Position numbers and translations under genes: made by a program
Shown here: positions 40,861 to 49,651 of the stretch, one piece after another
How positions within the stretch are numbered: position 1 is the first letter of the stretch
Layout: the number at the start of each line of letters is the position of its first letter
From: Thermoguttaceae bacterium
Lineage (GTDB): Bacteria; Planctomycetota; Planctomycetia; Pirellulales; Thermoguttaceae
Assembly: GCA_017441605.1 (NCBI GenBank)
Contig: JAFRXD010000090.1
Span: 62,001 to 126,000 of the forward strand
Direction of reading: 5' to 3'
Length of the DNA stretch: 64,000 bases
The notes under the pieces: model-generated
What the model was told of the DNA's origin: nothing
The model's database searches: none
What the model saw: the letters and a program-made list of their open reading frames with translations, nothing else

Positions 40861-42555
40861 ATGAAACGACAATTCGCAATTAGTTTGATCGTCCCGTGCA
40901 TATTCGCTCTTTGCGCGTCGGCCCTCGCCGACGCGCCCGGCGCTCTCGTACCGGAGACGAGCGCCAACTCCGCGGGGCTAACGCGGGCTTGGTTCGCTCA
41001 AGCGACGCTCCAAAGAGGAACCGAATGGGTAACGAGCGCGACGGTGCAAGACGGGACGCTCTTTACGACGACGGACGGGGGTCGTTTGCAAGCGTTCGAC
41101 GCGGAAACTGGCGCGAGCCTGTGGTCCGCGGAAACGGGAACCGGTTATCTCCTTCCCCCTTCGGTCAATAGCAAAGTGGTCGCGGCGATATGCGGAACGA
41201 ACCTCTTGGTCTTTGATCGTTTCACGGGCAAGAAACTTCGCGAGACGCGTCTGTACGGAAATCCTTCGGCCGGACCGCTCGCGAGCGAGCGCGAGATATA
41301 CGCGCCGAGCTTCTCGGAGCGTATTACCTCGTACAAGCTCGTCGAGGAAGAATCGGAATCGAAGAAAGTCGCTTCCACGGTGAATTCGATGTCGGCGAGC
41401 GTCGACAACCTCGGTAAAGCGGGCGATTACTGGCAAAAGAAATTCGCCGAGCTGAAAGCGTCGGCGGAAGAGTCGAGCTATATGATCGCCGATCTGGACG
41501 CGAACCGCCCGAATCCCTGCGCGTCGTTCGGAGTCGTGTCGAACGTTCCGATCCTCGCGACCCAATCCTACGAAACCGATTATATCGGTTGGGTTTCCGA
41601 CAAGGGCTGGCTCGTTCTGGGGCGCCAGATTCGCGAAGCCTCCTCCAATCCGTTCCGGTTGCACGTTAAATTCCAAGTGCGCCCCAACTTCTCCTACGTT
41701 ACCCGCTCGCGCATTGGCAACAAGGCCTTGATTCCGCGCGACGACGTCCAAGCGTCCCCCTTCTTCTTCGAAAAGGACCTCAGCGCTCAAAGCTTGGCCC
41801 TGGCCGAAGACAAGCGCGTCGGGGGTTTGATGATCGTTGGTTCCGAGTCCGGGCACGTCCACGCCTTCAACGACGTGACCGGCGAGCTCCGATGGACCTT
41901 CCTTACCCGATCGTCGGTCTCGACTCGAATCTCGGCCTTTGACGACGCGGCTTACGTCCCGTCCGAAAGCGGGGATCTCTTCGCGATCAATATGAAAGAC
42001 GGTCGCGAGAAGTGGGAATGCCCCGACGTCAATAAAGTCCTCGCCGCCTCCAAGACCCGCCTGTACGCGATCGACACGGTCGGTCGTCTCGTCTCCATTA
42101 ATCGCGACAATGGAAATCGCGAGTCCGTTTTGGACGTCGGCCGACCCGATTTCCAGGTGTTCAATCGCTACACCGACCGCGTTTACCTAGTCTCTCGCGA
42201 CGGTTTGGTTCAATGCCTCCGCGAAACGGGCCAAGTCGAGCCGGTTAAGCATTGCTCCTCTTGCGCCGAGATCGCCGCGAAGATCCGCGCCGAGATGGGC
42301 GTCGAGGAAAGCGCGACCCCCAACGGCGCCGCGGCCGCCAACGACGCCGCGAAAGCCGGCGACGCCGCGCGCCCCGAATCCGCGAAGGCGGAGGATGAAA
42401 AGGCGGAAGAGGACGTCGGAACCAACTTCTTTGACGACGAGGAAGACGAGGACGGAGACGGATTCGAAGACGAAGACGAGGAAGACGGCGGCTTCGGAGA
42501 CAACGAAGAAGACGATTCCGATCCCTTCGCCGACGACGGCGACGACGATTTCTAA
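40861..42555 (+). CDS. Exported PQQ-like beta-propeller protein with acidic tail
   Basis: A 564-residue protein with a signal peptide (MKRQFAISLIVPCIFALC, probable cut after ALA). PQQ-propeller blades are clear: GRLQAFDAETGASLWSAETG, LLVFDRFTGKKL, GHVHAFNDVTGELRWTF, GDLFAINMKDGREKWE and GRLVSINRDNGNRES. Such propellers often scaffold periplasmic or surface complexes, and without other catalytic domains an enzymatic role is unlikely. A CSSC motif (HCSSCAEIA) and an Ala/Glu-rich linker precede a C-terminal stretch of about 45 residues made almost only of Asp, Glu and Gly. A terminator follows. Confidence 0.8.
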   Translation: MKRQFAISLIVPCIFALCASALADAPGALVPETSANSAGLTRAWFAQATLQRGTEWVTSATVQDGTLFTTTDGGRLQAFDAETGASLWSAETGTGYLLPPSVNSKVVAAICGTNLLVFDRFTGKKLRETRLYGNPSAGPLASEREIYAPSFSERITSYKLVEEESESKKVASTVNSMSASVDNLGKAGDYWQKKFAELKASAEESSYMIADLDANRPNPCASFGVVSNVPILATQSYETDYIGWVSDKGWLVLGRQIREASSNPFRLHVKFQVRPNFSYVTRSRIGNKALIPRDDVQASPFFFEKDLSAQSLALAEDKRVGGLMIVGSESGHVHAFNDVTGELRWTFLTRSSVSTRISAFDDAAYVPSESGDLFAINMKDGREKWECPDVNKVLAASKTRLYAIDTVGRLVSINRDNGNRESVLDVGRPDFQVFNRYTDRVYLVSRDGLVQCLRETGQVEPVKHCSSCAEIAAKIRAEMGVEESATPNGAAAANDAAKAGDAARPESAKAEDEKAEEDVGTNFFDDEEDEDGDGFEDEDEEDGGFGDNEEDDSDPFADDGDDDF

Positions 42556-42585
42556 AACGCGCCTCGTCGCGTTGTAAATTTGTCG

Positions 42586-42622
42586 GCGCGCGGCGGATAC
42601 CGTTCCTCCGCGCGCTTTTTTT
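42586..42622 (+). terminator. Terminator after the PQQ-propeller gene
   Basis: GCGCGCGG (42586-42593) pairs with CCGCGCGC (42608-42615), followed by TTTTTTT. Confidence 0.85.
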
Positions 42623-42652
42623 ATCCTCGAACAAACCGGAAAGGTTCCGACG

Positions 42653-44983
42653 ATGATCTTTCGAGCGTTATTCCCATTGCTTTTCGCGATCGCGGCGGTC
42701 GCGGCGCCCTCCGTCGCCGCCGATCTCGATCTTTCCGTTTTGCCCCCGACCTCGGATCGCGCCCCCGAGCCGACGCCTCATTTTCCTAGTCGAGTCGCCG
42801 CGTTCGTGTGGCGAAACTGGAATCTGGTCGATCTCGACCGAGCGGCGGAAACGATCGGAGCGAGTCCCGACGATCTCAAAGCGATCGCCGACGCGATGGG
42901 GCTCCCGGAATACGTCGCGCCCAAATGGGATCCCGCGCGCTCCTATATAACGATCGCGCGCCGCAATTGGTCGCTGCTGCCCTACGAACAGCTGTTGACT
43001 CTCTTAAATTTCGAGCCTAAGGAGTTCGCGGAAAAGTTGCGCGAAGACGATTTTCTCTCGGTCAAACTCGGCGCGAAACCCAATTGCGAACCGTTGGTCT
43101 ACCTAGCCCCGACCGAAGAGGAACTCGAGGCGGCCCGCAAAATCGCCGAGCGCGTTCGCGACGTCCTGGGCGACGAATCGACTCTGGCGGAGACCCCGAG
43201 ATTCTCGTTTCTCGACGACTTTTCCGGCGAGGTCGAAGCGCCCGAGCTAGCGGCGAGCGAAACGTCTTCGGAGAGCGAGCGCTTCCAAATCCGTTACCTT
43301 CACTCCTACTTCGCGGTCTTCGGCGACCCGTTGCTGCGCGACAGTTCCGAGCTCTATCCCGACAAATTGCTCGAAAAGTTGCGCGAACGAGGTATCAACG
43401 GCGTCTGGCTGCACTCGCTCTTGCGCGACTTGACTCCGGGAACCGACGATTTCCCCGAATTTGGCGAAAAATCGGAGATTCGCCGCGCCAATCTGCGCGA
43501 CTTGGTCGCTCGAGCCAAGCGCTTTGGAATTGACGTTTATCTCTATATGAACGAGCCGCGCGCCATGCCGACGAGTTTCTTCGAGACCCGTCCGGAAACC
43601 CGAGGCGTCGAAGAGGGCGCCTATTCGGCGATGTGCGCGTCGTCTCCGAAGGTTCGACGCTGGCTCTCCGACTCGCTCGCCTTTCTGTTTAAGGACGTTC
43701 CCGGACTCGGGGGCGTCTTTACGATCTCCGGTTCGGAAAATCTCACGACCTGCGTTTCTCACGGACGATTCGCCTCGTGCGAGCGCTGCTCGAAACGTAC
43801 GGACGCGGAATTAATCGCCGATCTGAACGCCGCGATCGAGGAGGGCGTTCACCGTTCCGCTCCCGACGCCAAAGTGATCGTCTGGGACTGGGGCTGGCGA
43901 GGGCACGCGATCGCGACCGACATTGTCGAAAAGTTGCCCAAAAACGTGTGGCTGCAATCGGTTAGCGAATGGGCGACGCCGATCGAGCGCGGCGGGGTTC
44001 CCGTTTCCGTCGGGGAATACTCGATTTCGGTCGTCGGACCGGGGCCCAGAGCGCTCGCGCATTGGGACGCGGCGAAGAAGGCGGGACTGAAGACGATCGC
44101 GAAATGCCAGTTCAATTCGACTTGGGAACTCGCGTCGATCCCGACGATTCCGGCGCTCGACTTGGTCGCGAAACACGCCAAGAATCTCGCCAATTCCGGA
44201 GTTGACGGGGTTATGGCGGGGTGGTCGCTGGGAGGTTATCCGTCGGTCAATCTCGAGACGGTGCAAGCGTTCGCCGCCAATCCCTCGGCGACCGAGGACG
44301 AGATTCTCGATCTAATGGCGACCCGGCTCTTCGGAACCGAGGGCGCCCCGTTGGCGCGCCAGGGTTGGACGACCGCCTCCAAAGCGTTCGAGGAATTTCC
44401 CTACGGAGGGTCCGTCGTTTACGACGCGCCGAATCAAATCGGACCGGCGAATCTTTTGCGACTCGAGCCGACCGGTTGGCCCGCGACCATGGTCGGAATC
44501 CCCTATGATCATCTCGACGCGTGGCGCGGACCTTATCCGCCCGAGATTTTCGCGAGCCAAATGGAGAAATGCGGCTCGGGGTTCCTTCAAGGGGCGGCGA
44601 GTCTGGCGAAAGCCGCGCGAATCGCCCCCGAAGAGCGAAAAGAGGAGGCCCTAGCCCAAGCGAGATACGCCGAAGTCGCGGGGGTCGTTTATCTAAGCGT
44701 CGCGAATCAAACTCGATTCGTTCTCTTGCGCGATAGAATGGCGGAACTTAAAAAACAATCGACCGCGACCGAGGCGCGCGCCGAGCTCCGCGAATGCGCC
44801 GAGCGCGCGATCGAACTCGCCAAAAACGAAATCGAGCTCGCGAAGCGATTGCGCCGCGCCGCTATGGAAGACTCTCGCGTCGGATTCGAGTCGACGAACC
44901 AATACTGGTTCGTCCCGAACGATTTAGTCGAAAAAATCGTCTCGTGCCTCGATATTATCGAGCGACTCGAGGCTGAAAAATAG
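42653..44983 (+). CDS. Exported hexosaminidase-like (TIM-barrel) glycoside hydrolase
   Basis: A 776-residue protein with a signal peptide (FRALFPLLFAIAAVAAPSVA). After about 200 residues of mixed fold comes a barrel-like region: LLEKLRERGINGVWLHSLLR, LVARAKRFGIDVYLYMNEP, LGGVFTISGSENLTTC, VIVWDWGWRGHAIAT and KTIAKCQFNSTWELASIPTI. The order resembles glycoside hydrolase family 20 and related beta-hexosaminidases, but the catalytic Asp-Glu pair cannot be confirmed by eye. A helical C-terminus with CAERAIELAKNEIELAKRL ends the protein. It probably acts on glycans outside the cytoplasm, in line with the 6988-11625 operon. Confidence 0.7.
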   Translation: MIFRALFPLLFAIAAVAAPSVAADLDLSVLPPTSDRAPEPTPHFPSRVAAFVWRNWNLVDLDRAAETIGASPDDLKAIADAMGLPEYVAPKWDPARSYITIARRNWSLLPYEQLLTLLNFEPKEFAEKLREDDFLSVKLGAKPNCEPLVYLAPTEEELEAARKIAERVRDVLGDESTLAETPRFSFLDDFSGEVEAPELAASETSSESERFQIRYLHSYFAVFGDPLLRDSSELYPDKLLEKLRERGINGVWLHSLLRDLTPGTDDFPEFGEKSEIRRANLRDLVARAKRFGIDVYLYMNEPRAMPTSFFETRPETRGVEEGAYSAMCASSPKVRRWLSDSLAFLFKDVPGLGGVFTISGSENLTTCVSHGRFASCERCSKRTDAELIADLNAAIEEGVHRSAPDAKVIVWDWGWRGHAIATDIVEKLPKNVWLQSVSEWATPIERGGVPVSVGEYSISVVGPGPRALAHWDAAKKAGLKTIAKCQFNSTWELASIPTIPALDLVAKHAKNLANSGVDGVMAGWSLGGYPSVNLETVQAFAANPSATEDEILDLMATRLFGTEGAPLARQGWTTASKAFEEFPYGGSVVYDAPNQIGPANLLRLEPTGWPATMVGIPYDHLDAWRGPYPPEIFASQMEKCGSGFLQGAASLAKAARIAPEERKEEALAQARYAEVAGVVYLSVANQTRFVLLRDRMAELKKQSTATEARAELRECAERAIELAKNEIELAKRLRRAAMEDSRVGFESTNQYWFVPNDLVEKIVSCLDIIERLEAEK

Positions 44984-45024
44984 CCCGTTGAAAGACGACC
45001 GCGGATCGCGGGAAACTCGAATAA

Positions 45025-45060
45025 AAAAGCGACCGGAAAGAATGTCCGGTCGCTTTTCTT
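45025..45060. terminator. Bidirectional terminator between convergent genes
   Basis: AAAAGCGACCGG (45025-45036) pairs with CCGGTCGCTTTT (45046-45057), with a T-run on either strand. It serves the hexosaminidase-like gene and the caspase-like gene. Confidence 0.85.
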
Positions 45061-45108
45061 ATTTCAAACCCAATCCAAAAGAATCGACGCCCTTCCGCGC
45101 TCGACCTC

Positions 45109-46182
45109 TTAGCGACGCAAACTCCAAATGGCGACCGAAATGGCGAGGAGAACGACGATCCCCGCCACCATGGCCACTTTCCAGAGGAATTCGCTGTCGA
45201 GCCGAATTCTAAGCTCGCGTCTCGGGGCTTGGCTTCGGGGCTCGGACGGGGCTCGTTTGAAACCGAGCTTCGCGATCCGACTCGGCGCCTCGGACTCTAG
45301 CGCCACCGTCTCGGTCGACTCCAACTCCACGCTCTCGCTCTCGCGCGCGGAATCCTGGCGCGACTTTCGCGGAATCGCGGGAGGAACGGACGCGGACTCC
45401 GGCGAATAGGCGTCGAACGACTCTTCGGGATTAAAACCGGGCGTGATCTCAAATCGAACGTCCCCGTCTCCCTCGTTCGCGAAAAAGGGAAATTGCGCTC
45501 GACCGAGCTCTTGAGCCTTCCGATTCGTGAACTGCACCGCGTGTCCCGCCACCGAATCGAAAGACCCTTGATAGCGCTTCGCGTAGGAGAAAAGACCGTC
45601 GATCAAATTCGAGGTGAAAAGCCCCCGCTCTCCCTCGATTAGGTCCGAGGGGCGCTCGTTGGGAGACGCGGCGCTCAACACGGCGAACCGGTAGCCGGGC
45701 TCGGTTCGACGAATGTATTTCTGCAAGATGCGAACGTCCTCCGACTCGACGGAAGTCGGAGCCCCGTCGACCGTAATCGGGCGACAGTCGACGATAAAAC
45801 AGGCGTCGCGCGCGCGAAGGCGAATCGTGGCGCTGAGCATCGAACCCAGGGAAACGCTCGCGTTTTTCGCGTTGTCGGCGGAGAAACCCTCGAGACAGAA
45901 ACGCCGCTTTCCGTCTTCGGACACGTAACCTCGACCCCAGAATCCGACGATCAAGGAGTCCAACGGATCTCCCTGAAGCGCCAAATCGAACTGCCGCTCG
46001 ATATTCGTTCGAGTGGGAAGAAATCCGTAAGCGCTCTGCGAAGAAAGCGTAACGATCTCGGAATCCTTAAAATTCCAGCACTTTTTAAGAATTCGAGCAA
46101 AAGCCGACGCGTCGGCCGGCGCGGACCCGCCCTTGGGAACGCCGGGCTCGTCCACGCAAATTAAGACCGCTAACTTCGCCAT
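45109..46182 (-). CDS. Caspase-like (C14 fold) membrane-anchored protein with altered catalytic dyad
   Basis: A 357-residue protein whose first 230 residues match the caspase p20 fold: AVLICVDEPG, ADASAFARILKK, then DSLIVGFWGRGYVSEDGK in place of the usual FYFSGHG, and ACFIVDCRP in place of LDACHSG. The catalytic His is an Arg (R84), and the only nearby Cys (C133) is one position off. It is therefore probably an inactive relative. A Ser/Glu-rich linker and a C-terminal membrane helix (VAMVAGIVVLLAISVAIW) anchor it, with the caspase-like part inside the cell. Inactive caspase-like proteins can act as scaffolds or regulators, which is an inference here. Confidence 0.75.
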   Translation of the reverse strand: MAKLAVLICVDEPGVPKGGSAPADASAFARILKKCWNFKDSEIVTLSSQSAYGFLPTRTNIERQFDLALQGDPLDSLIVGFWGRGYVSEDGKRRFCLEGFSADNAKNASVSLGSMLSATIRLRARDACFIVDCRPITVDGAPTSVESEDVRILQKYIRRTEPGYRFAVLSAASPNERPSDLIEGERGLFTSNLIDGLFSYAKRYQGSFDSVAGHAVQFTNRKAQELGRAQFPFFANEGDGDVRFEITPGFNPEESFDAYSPESASVPPAIPRKSRQDSARESESVELESTETVALESEAPSRIAKLGFKRAPSEPRSQAPRRELRIRLDSEFLWKVAMVAGIVVLLAISVAIWSLRR

Positions 46183-46430
46183 TGCAAACTCCTATAAAGT
46201 CCGTCCCGTCGAGGTCTCGCCCCGTTCGCTCGACTCCGACGATCTCGCGAAATGCGCCCGTCGCCTAGCGGACGCAATACCCTAGCCCCCATTATACTCG
46301 CTTTTTCCAAATACTCTAGCGAGGGTTAAGAAAAAACGAACAATTCGAGAAACGTTCAATAGCGCGACGTCGCCGGTTCCGTCGTTTCAAACGCGACTCG
46401 GTCAAAAACGAGCGAAACCGGGCTCGCGAC
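46183..46430. other. Spacer between two minus-strand genes with a candidate promoter
   Basis: No gene is seen. On the minus strand a perfect TATAAT (46296-46291) lies about 110 bases before the caspase-like gene, but no good -35 was found. Confidence 0.5.
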
Positions 46431-49400
46431 TCACTCGACCGACTTGCCCCAAAACTCGAGTTCGGTGATTCCGCTCCATTTCAACGGGTAAGAAACCTCC
46501 AAATCGGTTAACTTGACGCTTCGAACGCGTCGTAGCGGAAATTCGAAAACCTGCGGTTCGGCGGTTTTGCGAAGGGTAATTTTCTCGAACGAGCCGTCGG
46601 AAAAACGCAAGGTCGCGGACTTCCAGACGTCGTCGTGAGGGAAGTCGGCGCGAACGTAAATCACCGCCTTGTCGATCTCGACCTCGCAACCGAAATCGAC
46701 GTTCAACCACAAATCGGTTCGCAAATGCGGTCCCCAAGAGGGGAATTTCGGACCGTGCCCTTTGTTCTCCGTTTTGCCGTCGACGACGTTTTTCGCGGCG
46801 AACTCGTCCAAATAGGCGTACTCGCTATTGGAAGTCGCGTGCGGATAATAGGCGTACACGTCGGCGTCCCCTTGAACGTCTTTCGGATTGAGAGCGACGT
46901 TGCGATAGACGTTCTGCGCCCCGCTCCGTTTCGCGACCGAGGGGGCGCGCCGCGCCAAGAACCCGTTGATAAACTGGTTCCGCTCCTCGATTCCTCCGAG
47001 CGATACTTGCGGGAACTCGGCCAAGCTCGGCTCCTTGCCGGTTCGGCGATAATCGAGCAATTTAAAAACGTCTTCGGCGACGATTTTCTCCATATTCGCG
47101 CGCTTCGTCAGATAGTAGGCGTACGTCGCGCGCTCGTCGCGAGTCCAGTTGTTTTCCTCTTCGTAATCTCCGCAGTAGGGAACCAGCAAGTCGATCCAAA
47201 GGGCGATCGTTCGCAACGATCTCTCGTCGATTCGAACGTCCTTGTGGTTCTCGTCGCGCCCCCCGACGACGCCGTTTTCGTCGCGGAACAGCGCGATCAA
47301 AGGGCTCTTCGCCGCCCCGGACTTATAGGGCGGCAGTAGCTCCGGCCCCTCTTGGATCCCGATCCACCGAGCGCGAGCTCCGTCGTGGTTTCCGTAATTG
47401 GTCAGATTCAAATACGCTTGGCTAAAGGTTCGACCGGAACCGTTGTTAATCTCGATTCCCTTGGGATCGGTCGCGGTATCGCCGAGGAGGCTGAACGGGG
47501 CGTCCCCCTTCCCGGTGTGGCAGCGAACGCAATGGTGGTCGAGGATCGGCTGGACGTCGCGCTGGAAACTAAAACCGGCGTTCTGGAAACGCCCCGCGCC
47601 GGGGAAGAGCTCCGGAGCCGGTTTCGACGCCTCTCTCTTGAGCGCGAGCGAAGTCGAGCCGCTCGCGGTCGTCGCGTTTTCGATCACGCTTCCTTTCGGC
47701 TCGTGGCAACCGACGCATCCGAACGTCTCGCCGGGCTGCAAAGTCGACCAACTGCGCATCGTCTGCACGGCGTCCCCGTTCTTGTCCAAAAGCTGGAAAT
47801 AAATCGGAGTTAGCGCGGGAACCTCGAAATAAGCGGAGCCGTCCTCTTCGACCGGAACCGTTCCCAGAACCCGCTTAACGTCCCAAGTGCCTCCCCCGAC
47901 CGAAGGAGGAGTGCAGACCATCGCGCCCCCCGCCGGACCGCTATTGCCGTTCTTGCGTATCCCCGCGCCGCGAAATTCCAAAGCGACGACGCGCAGCGCC
48001 TTAATCGTTCCGCGCTCGATTCCGGCGAGCCCGGGTCCTTCGTAAACGTCTTGAACAAAATATTTTCCGGTCGTTTGATTCAAATCGACTTGCGACGGTC
48101 GAATCGTCGGCTTCTCGCGCTCCGCCAGCAGAATCGGCTGACCGCAACTAATCTCGGGGTCGAACGCGAGCAACTCGCGATTCCCGTCGAAATCGAACCA
48201 GTAAAGCCCGAACGGAATCTTGTAGTCCCAAGCGCCCCCTTCGGGAACGTAAGCGGCCAATAGCGTTCGCTCGTCGAGCGGATAGGGGTATTGGAAAAGT
48301 TCCCCGACCTGACCGTACTGATCGATCTTATCGGCGGGAGTTTCGCGAATCGGGGCGAGCAAGGTCGCGCCGGAATTCTCCTGCGTGCCTTTGCTTCGAT
48401 CGATCAAAACAAGCTTTCCGTTCTGATAGGTGTGGTGCCCGGCGGCGATCGCGAGAACTTTGTCGCTTCCGGGAATCCCCCTGGCGTGCATAATCGTCGT
48501 CGGGAAATAGGAGTTGTTCCCGTAAAACTCGGTCTGACCCGTGCCGTCGGCGTTCATTTGAAACAGCGGCTGCGGATAGATTTGCCCTCGGTCGTTGTAG
48601 TCCCACCGCGTGTAGACGATTCGACCGTCGTCGAGCAGTTTCGGATAGTTCACCGTTACCTGATCGACCGAAACTCGCCGTAGAAATCGACCTTCGATAT
48701 CGCAGGTGTAGAAGTTGGAGACCTCGGTCCACCAGCAGTCGGTGATCTGTCCGCACCGGGTCGAGGCGAACAAGACGTCCCCGTTCGGCAAATAGATCGG
48801 CTCAATGTCCGCGACGCCGAGCCCAAAGGTGATTTGGCGCGTCGTTCTCGTTTCCATATCGAACTCGTAAATATGGAAATCGTCTTCCGTAAAGTCGTTT
48901 CGCATCGAGAACAAGATTTTCTTCCCGTCCCAAGAGACGTCCGGATCGCGAATCGTTCCCCGCTCGGTCTCGACGAGAACCTCGTTGCGAATCGTTCCGT
49001 CGGGAGCGAGCGTCGCCAGGCACAACTGTCCCCCGGGGCGACGATCCCGACTGAAATCCAAATACGCCTCGTCCGACACGTCCTCGGTGTACGCGTAATG
49101 GCTCGCGCCTATGACGTAATGCTTGGTATAGACGATTCTTGGCGACTCTTCCGCGAAACTCGCCAAACGGCGCGCGCGCCGCGCGAGACACGCGTCGACG
49201 TAAATCGAGCGCCAGACCTCGGAATCCCAAGGCAAGTTCTTGGCGACCGCGTCGTCGAAACGCGCGCGCAGCTTCGCGACGCCCTCGGCGGACGGATCGA
49301 CCTTCCCGGCGACCTCATCGCCCTCGGTTCCCATCGCGACGGGGTAAGGGCTTCGTTCGCCGCTAAATTCGTCGTCGAAAGACTCGTCCTCTTCGAGCGA

Positions 49401-49628
49401 GCTCAAAACGCGCTCGATCGCGGCGCGAGTCGCGTCCAGCCCGTTCTCTTTGAACAATCGAGCCCGAACCTCGGGATCCTTCTCGTCTTGCATCGTCCAG
49501 TCGTCGAACGATCGCGCGACGAAGCGCTCGGGGTCGAACGCCCAGTCCTTTTCGCCCGCCCGACAAGCGAAAGCGAACAACGAGCAAACCAGCGCCGTCG
49601 ACAACGCGCAAACAAAGGAAAATTTCAT
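46431..49628 (-). CDS. Exported heme c / TolB-propeller / discoidin-like protein, copy 1 (hydrazine-synthase-alpha-like)
   Basis: A 1065-residue protein from ATG 49628 (signal peptide FSFVCALSTALVCSLFAF). It has a TolB/PD40-type propeller (DPDVSWDGKKILFSMRND, ADIEPIYLPNGDVLFAS), the HZS-alpha-like middle, two heme c sites CVGCH (about residue 635) and CVRCH (about residue 700), and a C-terminal F5/8 type C-like sandwich (VVDGKTENKGHG, LWLNVDFG, FSDGSFEKITL) that usually binds sugars. Such proteins are common in planctomycetes and need not make hydrazine. The combination suggests a secreted redox enzyme targeted to glycans. Adjacent paralogue at 49652. Confidence 0.8.
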   Translation of the reverse strand: MKFSFVCALSTALVCSLFAFACRAGEKDWAFDPERFVARSFDDWTMQDEKDPEVRARLFKENGLDATRAAIERVLSSLEEDESFDDEFSGERSPYPVAMGTEGDEVAGKVDPSAEGVAKLRARFDDAVAKNLPWDSEVWRSIYVDACLARRARRLASFAEESPRIVYTKHYVIGASHYAYTEDVSDEAYLDFSRDRRPGGQLCLATLAPDGTIRNEVLVETERGTIRDPDVSWDGKKILFSMRNDFTEDDFHIYEFDMETRTTRQITFGLGVADIEPIYLPNGDVLFASTRCGQITDCWWTEVSNFYTCDIEGRFLRRVSVDQVTVNYPKLLDDGRIVYTRWDYNDRGQIYPQPLFQMNADGTGQTEFYGNNSYFPTTIMHARGIPGSDKVLAIAAGHHTYQNGKLVLIDRSKGTQENSGATLLAPIRETPADKIDQYGQVGELFQYPYPLDERTLLAAYVPEGGAWDYKIPFGLYWFDFDGNRELLAFDPEISCGQPILLAEREKPTIRPSQVDLNQTTGKYFVQDVYEGPGLAGIERGTIKALRVVALEFRGAGIRKNGNSGPAGGAMVCTPPSVGGGTWDVKRVLGTVPVEEDGSAYFEVPALTPIYFQLLDKNGDAVQTMRSWSTLQPGETFGCVGCHEPKGSVIENATTASGSTSLALKREASKPAPELFPGAGRFQNAGFSFQRDVQPILDHHCVRCHTGKGDAPFSLLGDTATDPKGIEINNGSGRTFSQAYLNLTNYGNHDGARARWIGIQEGPELLPPYKSGAAKSPLIALFRDENGVVGGRDENHKDVRIDERSLRTIALWIDLLVPYCGDYEEENNWTRDERATYAYYLTKRANMEKIVAEDVFKLLDYRRTGKEPSLAEFPQVSLGGIEERNQFINGFLARRAPSVAKRSGAQNVYRNVALNPKDVQGDADVYAYYPHATSNSEYAYLDEFAAKNVVDGKTENKGHGPKFPSWGPHLRTDLWLNVDFGCEVEIDKAVIYVRADFPHDDVWKSATLRFSDGSFEKITLRKTAEPQVFEFPLRRVRSVKLTDLEVSYPLKWSGITELEFWGKSVE

Positions 49629-49651
49629 AACGATCGCTCTCCGCGCTAAGG

